Positions 1 through 7,239 of a DNA stretch of 64,000 bases are shown here, piece by piece; the stretch's first letter is position 1, and each line of letters begins with the position of its first letter. The translations under genes were made by a program, and so were the position numbers. Source of the stretch: Mesorhizobium sp. L-8-3 (GTDB taxonomy: Bacteria > Pseudomonadota > Alphaproteobacteria > Rhizobiales > Rhizobiaceae); assembly GCF_016756615.1 (NCBI RefSeq), contig NZ_AP023262.1:1672501-1736500 (forward strand), read 5' to 3'. The notes under the pieces are model-generated. The model saw nothing but the letters and a program-made list of their open reading frames with translations, did not search any database and was not told the DNA's origin.

Positions 1-222
1 GATATAGGTGTCGATGGCGAGCTTGATGCTCTCCACACTTTCGGGACCGTAGGACAGGCCGCCGATGGAGGCGCCTTCGCCCCAGCTTTCCGATCCGTCG
101 GAGAAACGGACATGCACCAGCACAACGGACTGGGTCATCATCGTCGTCATCGACAGCACGTGGCCGCGCACGGTCGGCACGTCGATGATGATGCTTTCGA
201 TCTGGTCGATGGTGGTGGTCAC
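1..222 (-). CDS. catB: Muconate cycloisomerase, N-terminal part (cut by window edge)
   Basis: Only the first 74 codons are present; the gene continues beyond position 1. The start is GTG at 222-220 (V-T-T-T-I-D-Q). The peptide has the N-terminal capping-domain pattern of muconate lactonising enzymes: IESIIIDVPTVRGH, then MTTMMTQSVVLVHVRFSDG and ESWGEGASIGG. The family converts cis,cis-muconate to muconolactone in the catechol branch of the beta-ketoadipate pathway, in the cytoplasm. It lies just downstream of a LysR gene on the same strand, a catR-catB style pairing. Identification rests on the N-terminus only. Confidence 0.82.
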   Translation of the reverse strand, partial: MTTTIDQIESIIIDVPTVRGHVLSMTTMMTQSVVLVHVRFSDGSESWGEGASIGGLSYGPESVESIKLAIDTYI

Positions 223-319
223 GTCACGCTCGTTTCTTCGATGCAGTCTCCGGTGGAGTTTTGAGGCGGAGCGGCCAATTGTCCAATACTCGGCAGGTCT
301 GGCGCGATACCGCACTGCA

Positions 320-1264
320 TCATGCCGCCACCTGTCCGTTGGCGACGCTGCGCGCGAAGCAGCGGGCGAAATCAAGGAACTTGAAAACCTGCGGGCTCTG
401 GTTGTCGCTGCGGGCGCAGATCGACAGGCGGGTGCGGGCCTGTTCGTCGCTCAGATGGCAGAAGCTGACGCCTGGTCGGTGCGCGGCCTCGCAGCATGCC
501 GGTACGATCGATATGCCTTCGCCCACCGCCACCAGGCTGATTGCGGTCTGGTAGTCCGGCGCCCACACGATTTCCGGCGGCTGAAAGCCGGCTCCGGCGC
601 ACAGGCTGAGCACCATGTCCGCGAAACAAGGGCGCGGCTTGCGCGGAAAGAGCACGAAAGGCCGATCCTTCAACGCCGCGAGGCGGATGGAGCAGCCAAG
701 TTCCTTCGCCGCACCTTCATGCACCGCGGCAACAAGCGGCTCCTCGACGAAGAGCTGCTGGCGCAAGGTGGCGTCATCGAGGCTCGGCCGCACCAGCGCC
801 ACGTCGATAGCGCGGGTGATAAGTTGCTCGTGGGACTCGGCGTTGTTCATGGCGCTGAGCCTGAGGTCCACTTCCGGATAGGCGGAGCGGAAGCGCTTGA
901 TGAGCGTCGGGAACGGGCCGTGCGTGGCCGAGCCGACGAAGGACACGCGCAGCACGCCGGAACCACCCTTGCCGATCAGTCGCACATCGCGAACGGCGCG
1001 GTCGAGCTGCTCGGCGATATAGCTCGCCCGCGTCTTCAAAAGGTCGCCGGCTTGCGTGAGCGCGATCTGGCTGCGGCTGCGGTCGAAAAGCTGCACATCG
1101 AGGTCGCGTTCGAGTTGCGCGATCATGCGCGACAGCGGCGGCTGGGCGAGGCCCAGCCGGTCGGCGGCGCGGCCGAAATGCAGCTCGCGTGCAACGGCGA
1201 GAAAATAGCGCAGCCGCCTGATATCGAAGGGCTGCGCCGTGTTCGCGCCGTCTTCGGCGCTCAT
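320..1264 (-). CDS. LysR-family regulator, CatR/BenM-like
   Basis: 314 residues from the ATG at 1264 (MSAEDG). The frame stays open upstream inside the flavin reductase gene, but homology begins at FDIRRLRYFLAVA. The N-terminal winged helix covers residues 10-70 (HFGRAADRLGLAQPPLSRMI), followed by the two-lobed effector domain (VDLRLSAMNNAESHEQL, VALVRPSLDD, GEGISIVPACCEA). CatR, CatM and BenM type regulators sense muconate or benzoate and activate catechol genes; catB follows 97 bp downstream on the same strand, which supports that role. The effector is inferred. It sits 16 bp after the flavin reductase gene, so it may be read with the flavin genes as well. Confidence 0.85.
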   Translation of the reverse strand: MSAEDGANTAQPFDIRRLRYFLAVARELHFGRAADRLGLAQPPLSRMIAQLERDLDVQLFDRSRSQIALTQAGDLLKTRASYIAEQLDRAVRDVRLIGKGGSGVLRVSFVGSATHGPFPTLIKRFRSAYPEVDLRLSAMNNAESHEQLITRAIDVALVRPSLDDATLRQQLFVEEPLVAAVHEGAAKELGCSIRLAALKDRPFVLFPRKPRPCFADMVLSLCAGAGFQPPEIVWAPDYQTAISLVAVGEGISIVPACCEAAHRPGVSFCHLSDEQARTRLSICARSDNQSPQVFKFLDFARCFARSVANGQVAA

Positions 1265-1280
1265 CGGACCCTCTCCATGA

Positions 1281-1772
1281 TCATGCCACCTCCGGCAGGC
1301 TGGCGAAGCGCCCGCCATGAAAGACGAGCGGCCGCGCCTGCGGGTCGCGGCGCATGGAATGGACATGGCCGATGACGATGACATGGTCGCCGGCCGCCAC
1401 TTCGCTGTGCACGTCGGCCACGAAGATCGAGGCGGCATCGCCGATAACCGGCAGGCCGGCGAGTTCGGCAAAGGGCGCGGGCCCATCGAGGCGGGGTCTG
1501 CCGGCAAAATGCCAGGCGATGTCCTCCATCCCTTCGCGCAGGACGCTGACGGCGAAGGCGCCTGCGGCGCGCAATCTTGGGAGCATTCTGGCCGTGCCGG
1601 CAATGGAGATGGCGATAAGCGGCGGGTCGAGCGAGATCGACATGAAGGCGTTGGCTGTCATGGCATGGTCGCCTTGCCCGCAACGCGTGGAGATGACGGT
1701 GACGCCGGTGCTGAAACCGCCGCAGGCGTTCCGGAATTCGCGAGCGTCGAGAACGGAGGCCATCGTGGTCAC
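1281..1772 (-). CDS. Flavin reductase of a two-component monooxygenase
   Basis: 163 residues. The GTG start at 1772 has a GGAGG site 7 nt upstream and overlaps the stop of the preceding gene as GTGA. The protein is a flavin-reductase-like (HpaC/RutF type) domain throughout: [16 protein letters not shown], then [23 protein letters not shown], and [16 protein letters not shown] near the end. The family reduces FMN or FAD with NAD(P)H and releases it to a partner oxygenase. The divergent HpaB-type oxygenase starting at 2534 is the obvious partner, and the coupled FMN adenylyltransferase gene upstream suggests FAD is the working flavin. That pairing is inferred from position. Confidence 0.88.
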   Translation of the reverse strand: MTTMASVLDAREFRNACGGFSTGVTVISTRCGQGDHAMTANAFMSISLDPPLIAISIAGTARMLPRLRAAGAFAVSVLREGMEDIAWHFAGRPRLDGPAPFAELAGLPVIGDAASIFVADVHSEVAAGDHVIVIGHVHSMRRDPQARPLVFHGGRFASLPEVA

Positions 1773-2374
1773 GTCAACACCTCCAGGTCGAGGGGAGAAA
1801 GGGGTTGGACGGCAGCTTCCTGCACAAGGGCAAAGGCACTGGGCAAAAGGCCGAGCAGGGCGCGCGCCGCACCGACCTGGCCGCTGGCACGCAGGCCGCG
1901 TATGCGGGTGGAGGATATGCGCTCGCCTTCAGGGCAGGTCACGCCGTCGGCGATGATTACCCGGAAATGCGCGGCAAGCAGCGCCAGATCGCCGCTGCGT
2001 CCGCGCCCGAAGCGGAAATCCTCGCCGACATGGACCTCTTGAACATCGAGTTCGGCCAGGTCGTCGAGGAAGGCTTCGGCCGGGCGGGCCGCATAGTCGG
2101 GGGTGAAGCTGGCCACATGCACCCGGTCGACACCGAGCGCATAGAGACGCGATACCCTCTCCGCAAGCGTGCAGATCGGCCGTCCGCGCCCGAACGCCAC
2201 CTTGGGCAAGGGGTCGAAGGTCTGGACGAGAGCCGCCATGTCCTGCGAGTGCGCCCGGCGCAACATGGCGCCGATCACTGCCTGATGGCCGAGATGGACA
2301 CCATCGAAAGCGCCGATGGCGATGCAGGCGCCCGCAGCGCGCCTTCGTGCGTTGAGCGATGGCGGTGTTCGCAT
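1769..2374 (-). CDS. Stand-alone FMN adenylyltransferase (RibF N-terminal domain only)
   Basis: 201 residues from an ATG at 2374 with a GGAGGAG site 6 nt upstream. It has the nucleotidyltransferase signature of Rib[16 protein letters not shown], then [20 protein letters not shown] and the ISSTRIR motif. Housekeeping RibF is about 310 residues with a C-terminal riboflavin kinase domain; here the protein stops after the adenylyltransferase domain. It should make FAD from FMN and ATP but not FMN from riboflavin. The 4-bp overlap with the flavin reductase indicates translational coupling, which suggests a dedicated FAD supply for the adjacent oxygenase system. Activity is not proven. Confidence 0.82.
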   Translation of the reverse strand: MRTPPSLNARRRAAGACIAIGAFDGVHLGHQAVIGAMLRRAHSQDMAALVQTFDPLPKVAFGRGRPICTLAERVSRLYALGVDRVHVASFTPDYAARPAEAFLDDLAELDVQEVHVGEDFRFGRGRSGDLALLAAHFRVIIADGVTCPEGERISSTRIRGLRASGQVGAARALLGLLPSAFALVQEAAVQPLSPLDLEVLT

Positions 2375-2533
2375 CCGGACTCCTCCTTCCCGACGCCGGC
2401 GTATGGTCGCCGAATACGCTCAAGCTGGCGAAGGAAGCGGCACGCGGCAATGCCCGCGCAGGTAAGGCACGATACCTTATCGGAAGGACAAGATGATGGG
2501 ACAGTTCCTGCCGATCCAGCACGGGAGGACACC

Positions 2534-4096
2534 TTGGACCAGATCAACCCTACAGCCGCCCCCACCATCGACGCCTATGCGGGCAACGAGTTCCTCGAAA
2601 GCATCCGCGACGGCCGCGAGATCTACATCTATGGCGAGCGCGTCAAGGACGTGACCACCCATCCCGCGTTCCGCAATTCGGCGCGAATGGTGGCGCGCTG
2701 GTACGACCGCTTCCATGACAACGCGGCCGAAATCGGCGTGCCCTGCGACAACGGATCGGGCAAGGTGACGCATCCGTTCTTCCTCGGCTCGCGCAGTTCA
2801 GACGATCTCGTAAAGGCGAAGCAGGCGATCATGGATCTGCAGCAGCCCGCCTTCGGGTGGATGGGCCGCTCGCCGGACTACAAGGCGAGCTTTCTCGGCA
2901 CGCTGGGCGCCAATTCCGCCTTTTATGGCGAGTATGCCCAGAACGCCCGCAACTGGTACAACCGCACCCAGGAGCGGCTCGACTACTGGAACCATGCCAT
3001 CGTCAACCCGCCGATCGACCGCGACCGCCCGATCGAGGAGGTCGCGGATGTCTACATGCATGTCGAGCGCGAGACGGACGCGGGCGTGGTCGTGTCGGGC
3101 GCCAAGGTCGTCGCCACCGGCTCGGCGCTGACCCACTACAATTTCATCGCCCACTACGGCATTCCAATCAAGGACAAGAAGTTCGCCTTGATCTTCACCG
3201 TCCCGATGGATGCCGAGGGCGTGAAGCTCATCGCCCGCCAGTCCTATGAGGCGCAGGCCGCGGTAATGGGCAGCCCGTTCGACTATCCGCTGTCGAGCCG
3301 GCTCGACGAGAACGATTCCATCCTTGTCTTCGACAAGGTGCTGGTTCCGTGGGAGAACATTTTCATCTACGGCGACACGGAAAAGGTGAACGCCTTCTTC
3401 CCGGCTTCCGGTTTCGTGCCGCGCTTCACGCTGCATGGCGTATCGCGTTTCGCGGTGAAGCTCGACTTCATCGCCGGCCTGTTCTCGATGGCCGTCGAAG
3501 CGACCGGCTCCTCCACATTCCGCGGCGTGCAGGCGGCAGTGGGCGAAGCGCTGGCATGGCGCAATACCTTCCACGGCCTTGCCGACGCCATGGTCAAGTC
3601 GCCGATCCCCTGGCAGGGCACGGATGGCTACAATTTGCCCAACATGAACTACGGCCTCGCCTATCGGGTACTCGCGCCGCTTGCCTATCCGAAGATCAAG
3701 GAACTGATCGAGCAGAACGTCGCTTCCGGTCTCATCTACCTGCCATCCTCGGTGGCGGATTTCGAAAGCCCGGCGATCCGCCCCTATCTCGACCGCTTCG
3801 TGCGCGGCTCCAATGGCTATGCGGCAATCGATCGGGTTAAGCTGCTGAAGCTTCTGTGGGACGCCATCGGCTCGGAATTCGGCGCGCGCCACGAACTCTA
3901 CGAGCGCAATTATGCCGGCAATCAGGACAACCTGCGCATCGAGACGCTGCTGGCCGCGCAGGCGACGGGCGAACTGGAAATGCTCCAGGACATGGCGCGG
4001 CGCTGCATGGCAGAATACGACCTCTCCGGCTGGGTAGCCAAGGATCTCGTCAATCCGGGCGATGTCTCGGCCCTGCGCAGGCTGGCCACGATGTGA
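2534..4096 (+). CDS. HpaB-type FADH2-dependent aromatic monooxygenase
   Basis: 520 residues, the usual length for 4-hydroxyphenylacetate 3-hydroxylase oxygenase subunits. No ATG lies near the start of homology. A TTG at 2534 with GGGAGG at 2523-2528 gives L-D-Q-I-N-P and is chosen. The N-terminal half is HpaB_N-like, then comes the oxygenase core [21 protein letters not shown], the [20 protein letters not shown] stretch, and [21 protein letters not shown]. The family hydroxylates phenols with reduced FAD and O2 (HpaB, chlorophenol oxygenases such as TftD). The substrate cannot be read from sequence. The flavin reductase and FAD synthase genes are divergent, and catB is nearby, so the phenol may feed ring cleavage. 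Confidence 0.85.
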   Translation: MDQINPTAAPTIDAYAGNEFLESIRDGREIYIYGERVKDVTTHPAFRNSARMVARWYDRFHDNAAEIGVPCDNGSGKVTHPFFLGSRSSDDLVKAKQAIMDLQQPAFGWMGRSPDYKASFLGTLGANSAFYGEYAQNARNWYNRTQERLDYWNHAIVNPPIDRDRPIEEVADVYMHVERETDAGVVVSGAKVVATGSALTHYNFIAHYGIPIKDKKFALIFTVPMDAEGVKLIARQSYEAQAAVMGSPFDYPLSSRLDENDSILVFDKVLVPWENIFIYGDTEKVNAFFPASGFVPRFTLHGVSRFAVKLDFIAGLFSMAVEATGSSTFRGVQAAVGEALAWRNTFHGLADAMVKSPIPWQGTDGYNLPNMNYGLAYRVLAPLAYPKIKELIEQNVASGLIYLPSSVADFESPAIRPYLDRFVRGSNGYAAIDRVKLLKLLWDAIGSEFGARHELYERNYAGNQDNLRIETLLAAQATGELEMLQDMARRCMAEYDLSGWVAKDLVNPGDVSALRRLATM

Positions 4097-4102
4097 GCGG
4101 CT

Positions 4103-4129
4103 GCCCGCCGCCGGGACCCGGCGGCGGGC
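4103..4129 (+). terminator. GC-rich hairpin after the monooxygenase gene
   Basis: GCCCGCCGCCG at 4103-4113 pairs perfectly with CGGCGGCGGGC at 4119-4129 around a 5-nt loop, 6 bp after the stop codon. There is no T-run after it, so it is a possible, not canonical, terminator. Confidence 0.5.
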
Positions 4130-4136
4130 ATTCTCC

Positions 4137-4242
4137 CAAGCAGAATTTCGTTGGCAAGCCAACGAATCGCCTGCTTGGATTCTTCTTTTGCCGCAGGTTC
4201 TCGCCGCAAAACCGCGGAACACTTTTGCCGAATCTGCTCAGG
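4137..4242 (-). repeat. Mosaic intergenic repeat, family 1, copy A
   Basis: About 106 bp made of two hairpins: CCAAGCAG...CTGCTTGG enclosing TTCGTTGGC-AA-GCCAACGAA, then CGGCAAAAG...-type arms around CCGCGG. Read on the minus strand it aligns along its whole length with the copy at 29709-29813 and in part with 11426-11525. Read as protein the copies share the pattern SRFxKSVPRF and PFVGLP. It lies between the monooxygenase and the MarR gene. Confidence 0.8.
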
Positions 4243-4286
4243 TTGCAAGTGAGTGACATCATCAGCTTGTCAGGCGAAGCGTTTTG

Positions 4287-4299
4287 TTGTACATACACA
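4287..4299 (+). promoter_or_regulatory. Putative MarR operator 1
   Basis: TTGTACATACACA lies just in front of the MarR start codon at 4303. The same 13-mer in inverted orientation, with one mismatch, recurs at 4811-4823 before the thioesterase gene. The A/T-rich sequence stands out in GC-rich DNA. Its position against the start codon fits autorepression. Binding is inferred. Confidence 0.55.
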
Positions 4300-4302
4300 G
4301 TC

Positions 4303-4767
4303 ATGGACGGCACACCGCTACATGAACTGACGCTGATCGGGGCGGCCTGCCTCGGGCGTGCGGCGCGCCGGACGGCCAATCTGGTGACGCGCGCGTACAA
4401 CCAGCATCTGGCGTCGCTCGGCATCGAGGTCACGCAGTTCACCATCCTGTGCACCATCGCGCTCGCCAAGGCGAAGTCGGCTTCGGAACTGGCCGAGATG
4501 GTGGGCGTCGAACGCTCGACGCTGGCGCGCAATCTCGACAGGCTTGTCGCCGCCGACCTCGTCGCCGCCGAAAAAGGCGACGGCCGGCGCGTTACGCATC
4601 GGCTGACGGACAAGGGCCTGGACATGGTGGCGGCGGCGCTGCCCTTGTGGCGCGACGCGCAGAACGATCTCCTGGCGCGACTGCCCGCCGACAAGGACGA
4701 CGATATCCGCGAGGATTTCAAACTGCTGCGCCGCGCCGCGCGGGGCGTCCTGGCGCCAGCCTCCTGA
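4303..4767 (+). CDS. MarR-family regulator
   Basis: 154 residues from the ATG at 4303. The winged-helix core is visible: VTQFTILCTIALAKAKSASEL, then the recognition helix VERSTLARNLDRLVAADLV and the wing EKGDGRRVTHRLTDKG. MarR dimers repress neighbouring genes and release DNA on binding small phenolic or CoA ligands. No strong ribosome-binding site is visible; the start sits close behind the putative operator. The likely targets are itself and the thioesterase at 4875, because both carry the same upstream motif. The ligand is unknown; an aromatic acid or its CoA ester would fit the neighbours. Confidence 0.85.
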   Translation: MDGTPLHELTLIGAACLGRAARRTANLVTRAYNQHLASLGIEVTQFTILCTIALAKAKSASELAEMVGVERSTLARNLDRLVAADLVAAEKGDGRRVTHRLTDKGLDMVAAALPLWRDAQNDLLARLPADKDDDIREDFKLLRRAARGVLAPAS

Positions 4768-4810
4768 ACAGCCATGCGCAACCAAGCCAAGGCTCCGCTC
4801 CGTTTATTTA

Positions 4811-4823
4811 TGTGTATATACAA
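4811..4823 (-). promoter_or_regulatory. Putative MarR operator 2
   Basis: TGTGTATATACAA on the plus strand is the inverted form of the 4287-4299 motif (12 of 13 identical). It lies 51 bp before the thioesterase start, a suitable place for repression by the upstream MarR protein. Confidence 0.5.
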
Positions 4824-4874
4824 CGCTGGTCGCGCGGCCGGCGTCACCCGTCGCAACCCTCCGGAGCTCTCGTC

Positions 4875-5375
4875 ATGACCCTCGCCGAACGCAAACTCGT
4901 CGCTCGACCGCTGCCGCGCGAAGGCATAGCGGGCCTTACGGGAAAGGAGACCCTCGCCAGGGTGATGCGGGGCGAATTGCCGGCTCCGCCCTTCGCGCCG
5001 ACCACGCTGATCGATCTCGCCGAGGTGGACGAAGGGCGCGTGGTCTTCACCGGCCGGCCGGACTTCGCCTTCCTCAACCCGATGGGCACGGTGCATGGCG
5101 GCTGGATTGCCACGATCCTGGACAGCGCCATGGGCTGCGCGGTCCATTCGACGCTGAGACCGGGCCAGCTCTATACGACGACGTCAATGACCATCAACTA
5201 TGTGCGGGCGCTCGCGGCCGATGCCGGCGAGGTGCGCTGCGAGGCCGTGGCGGTCCATTCGGGATCGAGGATGGCGAGCAGCGAGGGCCGGCTCGTCGAT
5301 TCCAGGGGACGCCTGATCGCCCATGGCAGCGAGACCTGCATGATCCTGGATGCCGGAACGAACACGGTGACGTGA
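4875..5375 (+). CDS. PaaI-family hotdog acyl-CoA thioesterase
   Basis: 166 residues. The ATG at 4875 has GGAG about 9 nt upstream. The hotdog motif NPMGTVHGGWIATILDSAMG carries the active-site region of the PaaI group, followed by the strands TTTSMTINYVRALAADAGEVRCEAVAV and GRLIAHGSETC. Members hydrolyse aryl- or acyl-CoA esters to recycle CoA when catabolic intermediates accumulate. It follows the MarR gene by 107 bp and shares its putative operator, so induction by an aromatic compound is plausible. The exact substrate is not visible. Confidence 0.85.
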   Translation: MTLAERKLVARPLPREGIAGLTGKETLARVMRGELPAPPFAPTTLIDLAEVDEGRVVFTGRPDFAFLNPMGTVHGGWIATILDSAMGCAVHSTLRPGQLYTTTSMTINYVRALAADAGEVRCEAVAVHSGSRMASSEGRLVDSRGRLIAHGSETCMILDAGTNTVT

Positions 5376-5454
5376 TCGAGGGGATGTTGCGCTGCGATGC
5401 TGATGAGTGATAAAAAACGAAAATCGTCAATCGTCAGAGCGCGCGGTCGTTCGC

Positions 5455-6051
5455 ATGAACATCAGGGCACGAGTCTCTCCGGAGGAAACCCGTCTTCGCA
5501 TCATGGAGACCGCCGAAGAGCATTTCCGCCGCGTCGGCTATGCCAAGACGGCGGTGGCGGACATCGCGGCCGCGCTCGCCATGTCGCCGGCCAATGTCTA
5601 CCGGTTCTTTCCATCGAAAAGCGCGATCAGGGACGCGATCTGCCACAAGCTCCTCGGGCAGGAGCATGCGATGATCGAGGAGATCATCGCCTCGCCGGAG
5701 CCGGCGGCAATCCGGCTCGAGCGGATCATTCTCGGCATCAACCGCTACAACAGGGCGCAGTTCGTGCGCGAGAAGCGTCTGCACGACATGGTCGAAGTCG
5801 CAATGGCAGAGAACTGGGAAGCCATCCAGGCCCATTGCGACAAGATCAAAGGCTACTACGCTGCGGTGATCGCCGAGGGTATCGCCAGCGGTGAGTTTGC
5901 CGCGCTCGATCCGGTCACGACCGCCGAGTCCGTCTTCATGCTCTGCGCGAGCCTTTGCCATCCGACGCTCGTGGCCCAGAACAACCACGAGAACGCCGAG
6001 AACGAGGCCCGTCGCACGGTCTCGCTCATCCTTCGTTCCCTGCGTCCCTGA
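5455..6051 (+). CDS. TetR-family regulator of the RND pump
   Basis: 198 residues from the ATG at 5455 (MNIRARVSPEET); an in-frame GTG at 5407 would add 16 residues and cannot be excluded. The N-terminal HTH is clear: TRLRIMETAEEHFRRVGYAKTAVADIA followed by ALAMSPANVYRFFPSKSAIRDAI. The C-terminal part matches the ligand domain type that often precedes RND efflux genes. It ends 21 bp before the adaptor gene, so the three genes probably form one operon that this protein represses. The inducer is unknown. Confidence 0.85.
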   Translation: MNIRARVSPEETRLRIMETAEEHFRRVGYAKTAVADIAAALAMSPANVYRFFPSKSAIRDAICHKLLGQEHAMIEEIIASPEPAAIRLERIILGINRYNRAQFVREKRLHDMVEVAMAENWEAIQAHCDKIKGYYAAVIAEGIASGEFAALDPVTTAESVFMLCASLCHPTLVAQNNHENAENEARRTVSLILRSLRP

Positions 6052-6072
6052 TCCCGCTTCGAGGATATGGTC

Positions 6073-7155
6073 ATGCGTTTCGCACCCGCTCTCCTGCCGA
6101 TGATGGCCCTGGCGCTGGCCGCCTGCACCGAGGGCAAGTCCGAGGTCAAGGACGAGCCGCCGACGCGGCCGGTCCTGGCGCGGCAGATCCACTACGAGAC
6201 CGCTGTGCGTGAGCGCAGCTTCGTTGCCACCGTGCGTCCGCGCATCGAGAGCGATCTTGCCTTCCGGGTCACCGGGAAGGTGGCCCGCCGACTGGTCGAG
6301 GTCGGCGAAACGGTGAAAGCCGATCAGGTGCTCGCCATGCTCGACGAGAGCGATCTTCAACTCCAGCTCGATCAGGCCGAAGCCGAGCTGCGGGCCGCAA
6401 GAGGCAGCCAGGCGCAGGCCCGGGCCGATCTCAGGCGCGGCGAGGTGTTGCGAAAGGACGGCTGGTCCACCGATGCCAATCTCGAAAAGCAGCGCGCGGC
6501 GGCCGACGAGGCCGATGCGCGGGTCCTGCGGGCCGAACGCGCCGTGTCGCTGGCCGGCAATGCACTCGCCTATGCCAGCCTGCGCGCCGACGCCGACGGT
6601 GTCGTGACCGCAACGGCCGTGGAGCCGGGCCAGGTGGTCGCCGCCGGCCAAACGGCGGTCCGCGTGGCGCGGCTGGAGGAGAAGGAAGCCGTCGTCGCCG
6701 TTCCCGAGGCGCTCGTCGGCCGGCTCCCCAAGGGCGAAGTGAAGGTAAGCCTGTGGTCGCAGCCGGACCGTTTCTACGCCGCGCGGCTGCGTGAACTTTC
6801 GCCGGGAGCCGATCCTGCCACGCGTACCTATCAGGCGCGCTTCACTATCCTGCGCGCCGGGGACGATGTCCGTTTCGGCATGACCGCCACCGTCATCCTC
6901 AGCGACCCGGCAGCCGGTCAGGTCGCACGCGTGCCGCTTTCGGCCGTCCTCGACGAAGGCAAGGGGCCGGCGCTGTTCGTCGTCGACAGGCAGACCGGCG
7001 AGCTCGCGCAAAAGCCCGTCGAGGTGGCCGGCTACGAGGCGCGCGACGTTCTGGTGAAGGGCGGCGTGGCCGAAGGCGAATGGGTCGTGGCCCTCGGCAC
7101 GCAGAAGCTCGACACCGCGCAGAAGGTGCGGGTTGTCGACAGCCTGCAATTCTGA
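6073..7155 (+). CDS. RND efflux periplasmic adaptor (lipoprotein)
   Basis: 360 residues. The ATG at 6073 is preferred over 6067 because GAGGAT at 6061-6066 then has a 6-nt spacing. A lipoprotein signal is visible, MALALAAC with the lipid-modified Cys near residue 18. The family order follows: a barrel-sandwich segment (RIESDLAFRVTGKVARRLVEVGETVKADQVLA), an alpha-helical hairpin of about 80 residues rich in Ala, Glu and Arg, then the beta-barrel and membrane-proximal domains. It should link the permease at 7240 to an outer-membrane channel; none is encoded here, so a TolC-type protein elsewhere is needed. Confidence 0.9.
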   Translation: MRFAPALLPMMALALAACTEGKSEVKDEPPTRPVLARQIHYETAVRERSFVATVRPRIESDLAFRVTGKVARRLVEVGETVKADQVLAMLDESDLQLQLDQAEAELRAARGSQAQARADLRRGEVLRKDGWSTDANLEKQRAAADEADARVLRAERAVSLAGNALAYASLRADADGVVTATAVEPGQVVAAGQTAVRVARLEEKEAVVAVPEALVGRLPKGEVKVSLWSQPDRFYAARLRELSPGADPATRTYQARFTILRAGDDVRFGMTATVILSDPAAGQVARVPLSAVLDEGKGPALFVVDRQTGELAQKPVEVAGYEARDVLVKGGVAEGEWVVALGTQKLDTAQKVRVVDSLQF

Positions 7156-7239
7156 TCCGGCGAAACCGACCGCAATACGACACTCCCGAGCCGCCGCGAA
7201 CAGGCGGCGCGGGAAGTACGAGATCGTGAGGATCCCGCG

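Noticed and set aside
65..1375. Open plus-strand frame across catB and LysR
   Set aside because: No domain, no start site; the minus-strand LysR and catB sequences explain the region.
1265..1603. N-terminal extension of the LysR frame
   Set aside because: It lies inside the flavin reductase gene and has no homology; the ATG at 1264 starts the HTH protein.
2461..2481. GGTAAGG-N7-CCTTATC imperfect palindrome before the monooxygenase gene
   Set aside because: Six of seven positions pair; possible operator but too weak to list as a feature.
1805..2533. N-terminal extension of the HpaB-type frame
   Set aside because: It is antisense to the FAD synthase gene; TTG at 2534 with GGGAGG fits the family N-terminus.
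7181..7215. GCCGCC/GGCGGC inverted repeat between adaptor and permease genes
   Set aside because: Short and inside an operon; not convincing as a terminator.
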